NCBI RefSeq assembly: GCF_017652985.1 | Contig: NZ_JAGGDJ010000045.1 | Span: 1 to 45,509, forward strand | Reading direction: 5' to 3' | Source of the DNA: Paenibacillus artemisiicola | Lineage (GTDB): Bacteria > Bacillota > Bacilli > Paenibacillales > Paenibacillaceae | DNA length: 45,509 nucleotides | Part shown: positions 26,219-34,306 of the stretch, in pieces | How the letters are laid out: the number at the start of each line of letters is the position of its first letter | How positions within the stretch are numbered: position 1 is the first letter of the stretch | The notes under the pieces: generated by a model | Told to the model about the DNA's origin: nothing | Database searches by the model: none | What the model saw: the letters and a program-made list of their open reading frames with translations, nothing else | Made by a program: the position numbers and the translations under genes

Positions 26219-26318
26219 AAAGGGGGTGAATCGGCCAATGAGACATTCGAGCAAACAATATCCTAAACAAAACTCTCAAGACCCGAAGCAATTTAGAGGA
26301 GGAGAAAAAAAGGTTATG
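26219..26318 (+). promoter_or_regulatory. two tandem in-frame translation initiation sites
   Basis: Site 1: AAAGGGGGTGA (26219-26229, ten of eleven positions of the ideal Shine-Dalgarno) lies 8 nt before ATG 26238. Site 2: GAGGAGGAG (26296-26304) lies 11 nt before ATG 26316. They are in frame, 26 codons apart. Only site 2 begins directly with the signal peptide; site 1 adds a hydrophilic basic leader. Confidence 0.75.
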
Positions 26319-29072
26319 AAAAAAAGTTTATCCCTCGTAGTAGCAGCAGCTATGACGCTGACAACGGCGTCCGTTGCATTCGCTGACGCGGCTCCAACAA
26401 CAACGGAACTGACTGCACAACAAAAATTCGATGCGCTGAAGGCGCTCGGTATCTTCAACGGTTACCCAGACGGTTCCGCAGGTCTTGATAAGCAAATGAC
26501 TCGCGCTGAGTTCGCGAAAGTACTTACGAAGCTCGCTAAGCTTACGGAAAACACTGCAGCGGCTAAAGTCTACACGGACGTTCCGGCTACTCACTGGGCT
26601 GCTCCATTCATCGGCGCTTCCACGGAAGCTAAACTGATGAACGGTCTGGGCGCTAACAAATTCGGTCCATCCGGCCAAGTAACGATCGAGCAAATCGCGA
26701 AAGTTGCTGACCTGGTTGCAGGCCTCGAGCCAATCGAAGGCGAAGTATCCGGCAAAGTATCCGCATGGGCGAAAGGTTATGTAGCTGCAGCTGTTAAAGC
26801 AGGCCTTCTTCCTGAGCTTCCTTCCTACCAAACAAACGCTACGCGTGAATTGCTGGTAGACGTTACTTACGATCTTGCAAAGCCTGAGCAAGCACAAGAG
26901 CTTGCAATCACTGCTAAAGTTGCAGGCGTTAAGAAAATCGAAGTTCAACTGAACAAAGCAGTTGATGCTTCGAAAGTAACGTTCGAAGTGAAGAATGCTA
27001 CGGGCGGCGCTGTGAACGTTTCGAAAACGACGTTCGCTGCTGACAACAAGTCGGCAACGCTTGAGTTCCCAAGCAACCTGCTGACTGGCGATCTCACGAT
27101 CACGGCTAAAGGCGCTGAAAAAGAAGTTTCGGCGAAAGTTACCGTTGAAGCTGAGAAAGTCACTAAAATCGAATTCCTTTCCGACAAAGCGGTATTCAAC
27201 CGTACGGACGCTAGAATCGTTACGACGACGGTTAAAGTATCCAACCAATATGGTGAAGACATCACAGCTGCTAAAGCTGGTAGCCTGACGGTTACTTCCG
27301 CTGCTGGCGTGCCGACACTCGCTTCCAACGGCGTGTTGACACTCGACAACACGAAAGCTAACATCGCTTTCGTAAAAGACCAAAAGTTCACGGTAAGCGC
27401 AGTTGATGCTGGTACGGGCACGTTCACGTCCACGACTCTGACGGTATCCGACAGAGCGCAAGTTGCTGAACTGACGATCGACAAACTGTACAATGCTGAC
27501 GGCAACACGCTGGCAGTAGGTTCGGACGCGTCGACGTTCTACCTGGAAGTTACGGCTAAAGACCAATACGGCAACAAAATCACGGATCCAACGATCTTCA
27601 AGCAAGACACGCTGATCCAATCGTTCAACCCAACGGTTGTCGACGTTAGCAAAACGGCTAATGTTGTAACTTATGATGCGAACCTGGATGGCGGCGTTCT
27701 GAAAATCCAATTGGGTGGCACGCCAGCTGCAGGTACGGCTAAAGTGAACATCATCTCCGTCACGTCCGGTAAATCGGCATCGTTCGACGTAAACGTTAAA
27801 GACGCTGTGAAAGTCGATACGCTGTCGCTGAGCGCTCCTGCAGTTGCAGTAGCTGGCTCCGACATCGAGATCCCATTCAGCGCTGTTGACCAATTCGGTG
27901 TAGCTGTAACGACTGCAAGTGCAATCAACAACTCCGGTGCAATTCTTTCCAAAGCTTCGAGCGCAGGTACGCTTGCATTCGTTCAAGACTATGTGAAGAA
28001 AACGCCTAAGCTGGTTCTTAGCGGCGTAACTGCAAAAGGTCCAGTAACGATTACGATTATCTCGGGTACGGGCAAAGTGTTTAACTTGAACCTGAGCGTA
28101 GTAGATTCGGCAGTTGCAACGGTAGTCACCGGCACGAAAGACCTGGCAACACAATTGGCTAAGTCGGCTGTCGTAGCTCTGGATACAGACAACGTTGTTG
28201 TCAAGGACCAATATGGCCGCGACTTCACTCCAACATGGGGTACTGCTAATGGCAACTACCGTTTGAGCGTTACTTCTTCCGATTCTTCTAAAGTTGCCTA
28301 TGATGCAGCAAAACAAACGCTGACTGCAGCGGCAAAAGGATCGTCCGTTATCACGGTAGCACTGCAGAAGAACGTTGAAGGTACTTGGACAGACGTTCAA
28401 GGCAGCGCATATACGTACACTTCTAAAGTCGTAGAACAGGCTGACCTCGCATCTTATGAGTCCCCAGATGTGACGTCGATCCTGAACGGCGATGGTACGG
28501 GTGCACATGATGTTCAAGTTACCGTAAATGGTGTTCTGGCTGACGGCTCGAAAGTAGCTGTTCCAAACTCCTACTTCACGGTTGACGGCATCACTAGCGG
28601 CTTGAATGTAGATGTTGACACGAACAAGCTGCATGCTAACCTGACAGCTGATCAGTTGAAAGACGGTGATGTAACGGGCGTTTATGTTGTAACCATTATT
28701 GGTTCCAACCAACAACCTATCACCAAAAACATTAAAGTTTCGAAAGCTGCATCTGCTGCTGACAAACTTGAACTGCAATCGACTGACGATGCTACTAAAG
28801 AATCCGATAGCGTTCTGTCGGCTGCTAAAGCAAAAGTCGACACTGCGGCTGAAGTTCAAACCCTGGTAGCGGCGGCAACCAAAACGACCGACCAATACGG
28901 CGTTGTAATTCCTACGGCATTCTCGAAAGTTTACATCACGAGCGTAGCTAACAACCACGTAATCGATGCTGCGGACGCAACTAAGTCCACGGTTGTTGCT
29001 GGTGACACGTTCAGCGTTACGGCACTGACTTCGAACGGTAAGAACATTTCGTTCCAAGTAGTTGTTAAGTAA
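26316..29072 (+). CDS. S-layer protein with N-terminal SLH domains
   Basis: Main S-layer protein candidate. From ATG 26316 the 918-residue product has a signal peptide (MKKSLSLVVAAAMTLTTASVAFADA). Three SLH domains follow (about 28-75, 84-135, 145-190) with motifs TRAE, TIEQ and TREL, then about seven Ig-like beta domains to the C-terminus (e.g. VKVSNQYGEDITAA, VTAKDQYGNKITD, AVDQFGVAVTTAS). An N-terminal SLH trimer plus repeated beta domains is the classic S-layer layout of Paenibacillus and B. anthracis. High expression is suggested by strong tandem ribosome binding sites, two promoters, a strong terminator, and avoidance of TTA, CTA and TCA codons after codon 5. An alternative start at 26238 adds 26 residues. 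It attaches to the pyruvylated polymer made via CsaB. Confidence 0.93.
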   Translation: MKKSLSLVVAAAMTLTTASVAFADAAPTTTELTAQQKFDALKALGIFNGYPDGSAGLDKQMTRAEFAKVLTKLAKLTENTAAAKVYTDVPATHWAAPFIGASTEAKLMNGLGANKFGPSGQVTIEQIAKVADLVAGLEPIEGEVSGKVSAWAKGYVAAAVKAGLLPELPSYQTNATRELLVDVTYDLAKPEQAQELAITAKVAGVKKIEVQLNKAVDASKVTFEVKNATGGAVNVSKTTFAADNKSATLEFPSNLLTGDLTITAKGAEKEVSAKVTVEAEKVTKIEFLSDKAVFNRTDARIVTTTVKVSNQYGEDITAAKAGSLTVTSAAGVPTLASNGVLTLDNTKANIAFVKDQKFTVSAVDAGTGTFTSTTLTVSDRAQVAELTIDKLYNADGNTLAVGSDASTFYLEVTAKDQYGNKITDPTIFKQDTLIQSFNPTVVDVSKTANVVTYDANLDGGVLKIQLGGTPAAGTAKVNIISVTSGKSASFDVNVKDAVKVDTLSLSAPAVAVAGSDIEIPFSAVDQFGVAVTTASAINNSGAILSKASSAGTLAFVQDYVKKTPKLVLSGVTAKGPVTITIISGTGKVFNLNLSVVDSAVATVVTGTKDLATQLAKSAVVALDTDNVVVKDQYGRDFTPTWGTANGNYRLSVTSSDSSKVAYDAAKQTLTAAAKGSSVITVALQKNVEGTWTDVQGSAYTYTSKVVEQADLASYESPDVTSILNGDGTGAHDVQVTVNGVLADGSKVAVPNSYFTVDGITSGLNVDVDTNKLHANLTADQLKDGDVTGVYVVTIIGSNQQPITKNIKVSKAASAADKLELQSTDDATKESDSVLSAAKAKVDTAAEVQTLVAAATKTTDQYGVVIPTAFSKVYITSVANNHVIDAADATKSTVVAGDTFSVTALTSNGKNISFQVVVK

Positions 29073-29085
29073 TAGCCCTTATAGT

Positions 29086-29121
29086 AAAAAACAGGACCGA
29101 GTAATCGGTCCTGTTTTTTTT
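29086..29121 (+). terminator. strong terminator after the S-layer gene
   Basis: A perfect 15-bp stem (29086-29100 with 29105-29119) is closed by a GTAA (GNRA-type) loop and ends in a run of eight T. Confidence 0.95.
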
Positions 29122-29184
29122 GCTGAAACTTTTCGCACCTATATTCGTCTATATTGGTAGAATCTAAAAAAGGATGATGAATGG

Positions 29185-31683
29185 ATGCGAAAGCTTCAAC
29201 GTGCAGGAATGTCGATGTTAATCGCTTCAACGGTTCTGTTGCCTACTGCTGGATTACTCCAGCCCCTATCCGTTTCTGCGGCGACCGTTAGTTCCGCAGC
29301 CGTAAACAAAATAAAAGCTATTAGTCTGGGCGGCGGTAGCTACGCACAGGTCACGGATTTACAGTTTTTATATGGAAACAATGAAAAAACAGCCTATTTT
29401 ACGGTTACGGTGTACAATAACGCCAAATCAGAGCTTGATTTTTCGGATTATTGGGTGGAACTGTGGACGAAAGGCGGAAGCAAGTACACCATAAAGATGG
29501 ACGATCGGGATACAAAGAAAAATAAGATTGTCTCGAAGACTTCGACTGATTTTCACTTTACGGCTAAGGTCAACGCATCTATGAACTTATCGGATTTTAA
29601 ATTTAGAGTTGTGAAGTGGGACTTCAGTCAACCTGATTATACTCGCAATATTGGCGAAGCTTCCGTACCGTCCGGTTATAATCCGGTTGTTCCAGCAGCG
29701 ACGGGTAAGGTTGTGAAATACGGCGGTCTTAAAATGAGTAGTATCCTTGCCAAATCCCAATTTGTTGCCCTTAATGGCCAGCTTGAAGGCGCGCTTGTTT
29801 ATCGGGTGACGAATTACAGCGGACAAAGCATAGCGCTTAATAACTTGAACTTCTACATCAAGCGATCCGGCGGGACGTTAAGCAAACTAAGCGTCGAAAC
29901 GACTGCCGACCAACAGCTGCCTCCTGGCGGGTCGAAAGAGATTCAGCTGTTCGGCACGCTTCCCACTACGAAGATAGATCCTAATATGCAACTCATTGTT
30001 ACAGGAATGAATGATGAAACCAAAGTCGAGTCTCCTGTGGCTTCTTATCAGATTAAAGCCTTGTCATTGGATAAGGTTTATGTAAAACCAGGAACATCCG
30101 GAAAGCTGACTATTGATTCGACGCTTATAAATACAAAAATCAGAGATGCCTATTACAGCCAGGATGGCAATACTCAGCTATTATCGATGTATTTGAATTT
30201 CAATAATATCGGTAAAAATTCGGTCACATTGCCTAACTATAGCTATTACATATTGACCAGCGATGGCGCCATGTACCCGGCAAAACAAACGCAAACTCAA
30301 ACGACCGCGCTGGAGTTATCTCCGAATATTGCTAAAGAGCAGTACCTGCAGTTCACGCTTCCTGCGAATGCAAAGTCGAATAGTTTGAAACTAATCATTC
30401 GTAAAACTAGCGATGAGAATAAGAAAGGTTTTGCTGTCGGCTTATTTCAAGTACCGCCTAAATCGACGGGATCCGGAACCACTACAGGAACCGTTAAATA
30501 CATGACCCAACAAGGCATGCTAGAATTTTCTGTCACTCATGGAGAACGTTTGCCGTGGGGAGATCAGGATCTTATCAACGCCATGATAACAGTGCGTAAC
30601 CCTGAGGCGAATACGAAGTCGTTACCTAATTTGAAAGCTACTATTCAAGTGGAAGGGTATACGGTTGACGATAAGAACGTTCAGTTGATAAAGACCGATC
30701 AAAATGTCGCACTGAATAACCTTGGCACGACAACGTATATTGTGAGTACGAAGATTCCATATACATTCTTGTCCAAGAACGTAAACGTCGTCTTATCCGA
30801 GGTGAACGGCGAGGACGGAGCCGGGGCAACTACGATCGGCAGCTTTGCATTAACGGCAAATTCCATGCAACTTCCTCTTGTATTAGCTTCGAACAGCATG
30901 AAGATAACGGGGAGCGGCCGCTCCGCCGACCTGAAGTTGGCGCAAATCCAAACTTATAAAAATGAAGATGATAAAACGAAGCTGCTTTACGCTGAATTCG
31001 ACTATACGAGTTTAGAACAACGATTCTCGAATCTTGCCAACCTGCAGGCTTATTTTAAAATGAAAGACGGCAGTTATGTGCCAGCTACTTTCTTAAATAT
31101 CAAGGATAAAGTAACCTTTAACAAAGCAAGTCAAGTTATGGCCTATGCAAGTTTTCCAGAGGATTATGATCTGACGAATGCACAGCTTGTGATCGGGCAA
31201 GGCATTACGCAAGGTCAATTTACAGCTCCAGACGGAACGCCGGACGGTTTCATCAACGCGGTGAATTATCAATTGCCAACAGAGAATACCGATGTCAAGT
31301 CCACATTCGAAGACTTAGTTGTCAATCCGTATCAGATTACATTGAAAAAGCTATCTCCAAACTTGCAGGACGCCTATAAATTGAATATTGATTTCACGTA
31401 TGATTTAGCCAAGATTAAAGAGTTTGAAAAAACGGCGGGAGCCCATAAGCTTGTGGTCGAGGTCGAAGATCAAGGAAATAAATATGAGCAGTCTTTTGAT
31501 TTCGAGACCGGTAATGGTGCCTTAGTTGTGGGAGAAGACCAAAAAGCATCTGTTTCTTTCGAAGATCAGAAGCTTTGGGGAACGATTTACCGTGAGTTCA
31601 CCGTAAATGTGTACGATGAATTCCAAGGGCATAAAAAATTGCTCGCCTCTCAAAAAGTAAATACTGCCGGATCTAATCTCTAA
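29185..31683 (+). CDS. secreted protein with repeated Ig-like domains, unknown function
   Basis: 832 residues. The signal peptide (about 1-32) ends near VSAATV. The rest consists of about four to five repeats of 120-150 residues, recognisable by blocks such as 'AYFTVTVYNNAKSELDFSDYWVEL', 'LVYRVTNYSGQSIALNNLNFYI' and 'LSMYLNFNNIGKNSVTLPNYSYYIL'. This pattern of a comparison between partners plus an 'xxLPNxxYYxxTxDGxxYxA' strand is typical of Ig-like accessory domains of secreted Firmicute proteins. There are no SLH or other anchor motifs. AAAGGATG precedes ATG 29185. It lies 112 bp after the S-layer stop, beyond the strong terminator, so it needs its own promoter, which I could not identify. 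Codon use is much less restricted than in its neighbours (TTA, TCA and CTA are common). Confidence 0.8.
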   Translation: MRKLQRAGMSMLIASTVLLPTAGLLQPLSVSAATVSSAAVNKIKAISLGGGSYAQVTDLQFLYGNNEKTAYFTVTVYNNAKSELDFSDYWVELWTKGGSKYTIKMDDRDTKKNKIVSKTSTDFHFTAKVNASMNLSDFKFRVVKWDFSQPDYTRNIGEASVPSGYNPVVPAATGKVVKYGGLKMSSILAKSQFVALNGQLEGALVYRVTNYSGQSIALNNLNFYIKRSGGTLSKLSVETTADQQLPPGGSKEIQLFGTLPTTKIDPNMQLIVTGMNDETKVESPVASYQIKALSLDKVYVKPGTSGKLTIDSTLINTKIRDAYYSQDGNTQLLSMYLNFNNIGKNSVTLPNYSYYILTSDGAMYPAKQTQTQTTALELSPNIAKEQYLQFTLPANAKSNSLKLIIRKTSDENKKGFAVGLFQVPPKSTGSGTTTGTVKYMTQQGMLEFSVTHGERLPWGDQDLINAMITVRNPEANTKSLPNLKATIQVEGYTVDDKNVQLIKTDQNVALNNLGTTTYIVSTKIPYTFLSKNVNVVLSEVNGEDGAGATTIGSFALTANSMQLPLVLASNSMKITGSGRSADLKLAQIQTYKNEDDKTKLLYAEFDYTSLEQRFSNLANLQAYFKMKDGSYVPATFLNIKDKVTFNKASQVMAYASFPEDYDLTNAQLVIGQGITQGQFTAPDGTPDGFINAVNYQLPTENTDVKSTFEDLVVNPYQITLKKLSPNLQDAYKLNIDFTYDLAKIKEFEKTAGAHKLVVEVEDQGNKYEQSFDFETGNGALVVGEDQKASVSFEDQKLWGTIYREFTVNVYDEFQGHKKLLASQKVNTAGSNL

Positions 31684-31764
31684 TAATATGCTGGCTGGCC
31701 AGCAAAGAAATGAACTGGTTTACGACTACACCGTAGAAAAGCGACCCATTAAACCAATCGCGAG

Positions 31765-31795
31765 AAGAGCCGGTACCCAAAACCGGCTCTTTTTC
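31765..31795 (+). terminator. terminator after the repeat protein
   Basis: A 10-bp stem (31765-31774 with 31782-31791) and a 7-nt loop, with a short T run. Confidence 0.88.
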
Positions 31796-31882
31796 ATGAA
31801 ATGAAGTCGACGTGCCGATATAAGTCTAGTATTGTTAAACTAAGGAAAGAAAACGCGAAGGATGGGCAAGGAGGACGAAATC

Positions 31883-32422
31883 GTGAGATTTACGGGCAAG
31901 AAACTGGCGCTTTCCGTGGCGGTCGTCGGAGCGGCATTGTGGATTGGACTGAAGCTTCCGACGCTTGCGGAGGGCGATAGCGCTTCGGTCGTTCCGGGCT
32001 CCGTGAACGACCCGATCGTCACGAAGAGCTACATCGATAAGCAAGTCGCCGATCTGGTGAAGGCGGAACTCGCCAAGCAGGGCGGCGGAGGCGGCGGACA
32101 GACGGGCGCCGGACAAAGCGGCGGAGGCGGCGGGTTTCAGCAGGTCGAAGTCGTGACGGTGCCGGTCGGCAAGGTTTTGATCGCCAAGGACGGCGCGGAA
32201 TTTATCGTGCGGGCGGGCAAAGCGGTGGCCTACAGCACGGACAGCAACGGCATTTCCGACCTGACGGACGGGACGGACATTACGAACGGCAAGTCGGTCC
32301 CGAACAATCACCTCATCTTATTCCCGCGCGGCGGCCGCGGCGTCACGCCGGCGCCGGGCCAGAAGACGGGCTTGACCGTCATGGTTCGAGGCACGTATAC
32401 GTCGCAGGCGCTAGCGAAGTAA
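31883..32422 (+). CDS. small exported protein with Gly-rich linker, unknown function
   Basis: 179 residues. The start is GTG 31883, because AAGGAGG (31868-31874) lies 8 nt upstream; the ATG at 31862 lies before that site. An N-terminal signal peptide or membrane anchor (about 7-25) is followed by a DPIVTKSYIDKQVADLVK stretch that could form a coiled coil. A Gly/Gln linker (about 66-88) precedes a C-terminal domain (about 90-179). That domain has the blocks 'GKVLIAKDGAEFIVRAGKA', 'NGISDLTDGTDITNGKSVP', 'NHLILFPR' and 'LTVMVRGTYT'. I have seen similar blocks in unassigned sporulating-Firmicute proteins but cannot assign a function. It stands immediately before a spore protein gene; whether it is spore-related is unknown. 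Confidence 0.75.
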   Translation: MRFTGKKLALSVAVVGAALWIGLKLPTLAEGDSASVVPGSVNDPIVTKSYIDKQVADLVKAELAKQGGGGGGQTGAGQSGGGGGFQQVEVVTVPVGKVLIAKDGAEFIVRAGKAVAYSTDSNGISDLTDGTDITNGKSVPNNHLILFPRGGRGVTPAPGQKTGLTVMVRGTYTSQALAK

Positions 32423-32512
32423 CTAATTTTACCCGTACTGACAACAAGTGATCCGCGTCGGAACGCGGACAACCGCGCACACTAGAAGCATCCCATTAGG
32501 AGGTGCTTACGA

Positions 32513-32779
32513 ATGTCGAGAAGCAATCGCAAACTGGTTCCCGAATGTGCGCAAGCGTTGGATCAAATGAAGTATGAATTGGCAGCCGAGCTCGGCCTCA
32601 TGACCGGTGGCGCAGGCGGCGCGGATACGGAATTCGCATCCGAATTAGGCGGTACGTCCGGTGCGGGCGGCGCTCACGTGAACTGGTCGCAGATCGCGAC
32701 GCGCGATGCCGGCTATATCGGCGGCAACATCACGAGAAGACTTGTCCAGCAAGCCGAGAAGGTCTTAAACGGGCTGTAA
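32513..32779 (+). CDS. alpha/beta-type small acid-soluble spore protein
   Basis: Binds and protects forespore DNA and is degraded by the GPR protease at germination. The two conserved helices are present: VPECAQALDQMKYELAAELG (N-terminal) and a C-terminal DAGYIGGNITRRLVQQAE. At 88 residues it is longer than classic SspA/SspB (about 70). The extra part is a Gly/Ala-rich loop (about 31-57) carrying a second GPR-like sequence, TEFASE, besides the standard YELAAE position. AGGAGGTG (32498-32505) precedes ATG 32513. No convincing sigma-G promoter was found, although CACACTA (32478-32484) resembles its -10. Confidence 0.9.
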   Translation: MSRSNRKLVPECAQALDQMKYELAAELGLMTGGAGGADTEFASELGGTSGAGGAHVNWSQIATRDAGYIGGNITRRLVQQAEKVLNGL

Positions 32780-32807
32780 ATCCCGTCCTGCAAACCGCTG
32801 TCAGCCA

Positions 32808-32836
32808 TTGACACCAAGCGACATCTTCGGTATCAT
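32808..32836 (+). promoter_or_regulatory. strong sigma-A promoter upstream of metK
   Basis: A perfect -35 TTGACA (32808-32813), a 17-nt spacer and TATCAT (32831-32836). It would start transcription near 32843, only about 10 nt before a terminator-like hairpin. Confidence 0.75.
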
Positions 32837-32852
32837 ACTTTAGAGAGTTCTT

Positions 32853-32890
32853 AATGAGACCTTTTCCACATCGGAAAAGGTTCATTTTTT
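32853..32890 (+). terminator. terminator or attenuator hairpin in the metK leader
   Basis: A 9-bp core stem (32859-32867 with 32873-32881) is extended by a lower AATGA/TCATT helix across one bulged G and ends in six T. It is either the end of the spore-protein transcript or a leader attenuator for metK. Confidence 0.8.
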
Positions 32891-33010
32891 GGAATCGAAA
32901 CGTTCAGCGTTAGATCCCGGTATGGGACGACGATGTCTTATAGAGTCCCAGCAATCATGATTGGTTATGCATTATTACTTAGAACAACGAAGTACAGGAG
33001 GTTGAGGTTC

Positions 33011-34219
33011 ATGTCTCTCAAAGGACGCCATTTGTTCACGTCCGAGTCCGTGACGGAAGGGCATCCCGATAAAATCTGCGACCAGATTTCTGACGCGGTA
33101 CTGGATGCTTTTCTTGAAGTGGACCCTTACGCGCGCGTTGCGTGCGAAGTTTCCGTCGCTACAGGTCTGGTGCTGGTGATCGGCGAAATCAGCAGCCGCG
33201 CGGATTACGTCGATATTCCGGCCATCGTGCGCCGCACGATCAAAGATATCGGTTATACCCGCGCGAAATACGGTTTCGACTACAGCACGTGCGCCGTACT
33301 GACGTCGCTGAACGAGCAATCCGCGGACATCGCGCAAGGCGTTAACGCCGCGCTGGAATCCCGCGACGGCGTAGACGTTCGCCAAGAAAACGAAGATATC
33401 GGCGCAGGCGACCAAGGCTTGATGTTCGGCTTCGCGTCGAACGAAACGCCGGAACTTATGCCGCTGCCGATCGCGCTGGCGCATCGCATCTCGCGCCGTC
33501 TGTCCGAAGTCCGCAAAGACGGCACGCTGGAATACCTGCGTCCGGACGGCAAAACGCAAGTGACGATCGAATACGTGGACGGCAAACCGAAGCGCGTCGA
33601 CGCCATCGTCGTCTCCACGCAGCACGCGGAAGAAATCTCGCTGGAGCAAATCCAAGCGGATATCCGCAAACATGTCATCGCGCCCGTCGTTCCGGCTGAA
33701 TGGCTGGACGGCGAAACGAAATACTTCATTAACCCGACGGGCCGCTTCGTTATCGGCGGACCGCAAGGCGACGCCGGCCTGACGGGCCGCAAAATCATCG
33801 TCGACACGTACGGCGGCTATGCTCGCCACGGCGGCGGCGCATTCTCCGGCAAGGATCCGACAAAGGTCGACCGTTCCGCGGCTTATGCGGCTCGTTACGT
33901 GGCGAAGAACATCGTCGCAGCCGGCTTGGCCGAGAAATGCGAAATCCAACTGGCTTACGCGATCGGCGTAGCTAACCCGGTATCCATCAACGTGGATACG
34001 TACGGGACGGGCAAAGTCGACGAAGAAGTGCTCGTGGAAGTCATCAAGAAGAACTTCGATCTGCGCCCGGCCGGCATTATCAAAATGCTGGATCTGCGCC
34101 GCCCGATCTACAGCAAGACGGCTGCGTACGGCCACTTCGGCCGCACGGACATCGATGCTCCGTGGGAGCGCGTGGACAAAGCCGAACAACTGAAAGCCGA
34201 CGCGCTGGCGATTCGTTAA
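33011..34219 (+). CDS. metK: S-adenosylmethionine synthetase
   Basis: Makes S-adenosylmethionine from methionine and ATP in the cytoplasm. Family motifs are complete: the N-terminal TSESVTEGHPDKICDQISDAV, the GAGDQGLMFGF hexapeptide region, and the Gly-rich GGGAFSGKDPTKVDRSAAY loop. At 402 residues it matches the family. AGGAGGT (32996-33002) lies 8 nt before ATG 33011. The frame is open further upstream to 32933 but without a binding site. No SAM (S-box) riboswitch core was recognised in the 230-bp leader; instead there are a strong promoter and an early hairpin terminator. It is followed by its own terminator. Housekeeping gene. Confidence 0.97.
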   Translation: MSLKGRHLFTSESVTEGHPDKICDQISDAVLDAFLEVDPYARVACEVSVATGLVLVIGEISSRADYVDIPAIVRRTIKDIGYTRAKYGFDYSTCAVLTSLNEQSADIAQGVNAALESRDGVDVRQENEDIGAGDQGLMFGFASNETPELMPLPIALAHRISRRLSEVRKDGTLEYLRPDGKTQVTIEYVDGKPKRVDAIVVSTQHAEEISLEQIQADIRKHVIAPVVPAEWLDGETKYFINPTGRFVIGGPQGDAGLTGRKIIVDTYGGYARHGGGAFSGKDPTKVDRSAAYAARYVAKNIVAAGLAEKCEIQLAYAIGVANPVSINVDTYGTGKVDEEVLVEVIKKNFDLRPAGIIKMLDLRRPIYSKTAAYGHFGRTDIDAPWERVDKAEQLKADALAIR

Positions 34220-34238
34220 GACGACCTCGCGCGAGTGG

Positions 34239-34270
34239 AAGCCGCTCCTTCAACGGAGCGGCTTTTTTGC
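34239..34270 (+). terminator. terminator after metK
   Basis: A perfect 10-bp stem (34239-34248 with 34255-34264), a 6-nt loop and T residues. Confidence 0.93.
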
Positions 34271-34280
34271 CTCTTGTTTC

Positions 34281-34306
34281 GGCTATCCCGCCTGGCTATC
34301 CCGCCT
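34281..34306. repeat. 13-bp perfect tandem duplication
   Basis: GGCTATCCCGCCT occurs twice head to tail (34281-34293, 34294-34306), at the start of a strikingly pyrimidine-rich stretch between the metK terminator and the next gene. Confidence 0.85.

Noticed and set aside
25998..26219. 73-codon open frame in the S-layer leader
   Set aside because: No ribosome binding site; it spans the proximal promoter, so most of it would precede the transcription start.
26328..29057. 909-codon open frame on the minus strand, opposite the S-layer gene
   Set aside because: It is codon-aligned with the S-layer gene and exists because that gene has no TTA, CTA or TCA codons. The product has no recognisable domain and there is no ribosome binding site.
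32449..32484. Sigma-G promoter for the spore protein gene
   Set aside because: CACACTA resembles the -10, but the best -35-like sequence is 23 nt away, outside the normal spacing.
32780..33010. Possible SAM riboswitch before metK
   Set aside because: I could not find the S-box core or its conserved GA-rich and AGGGA-type segments; only a promoter and hairpin are visible.
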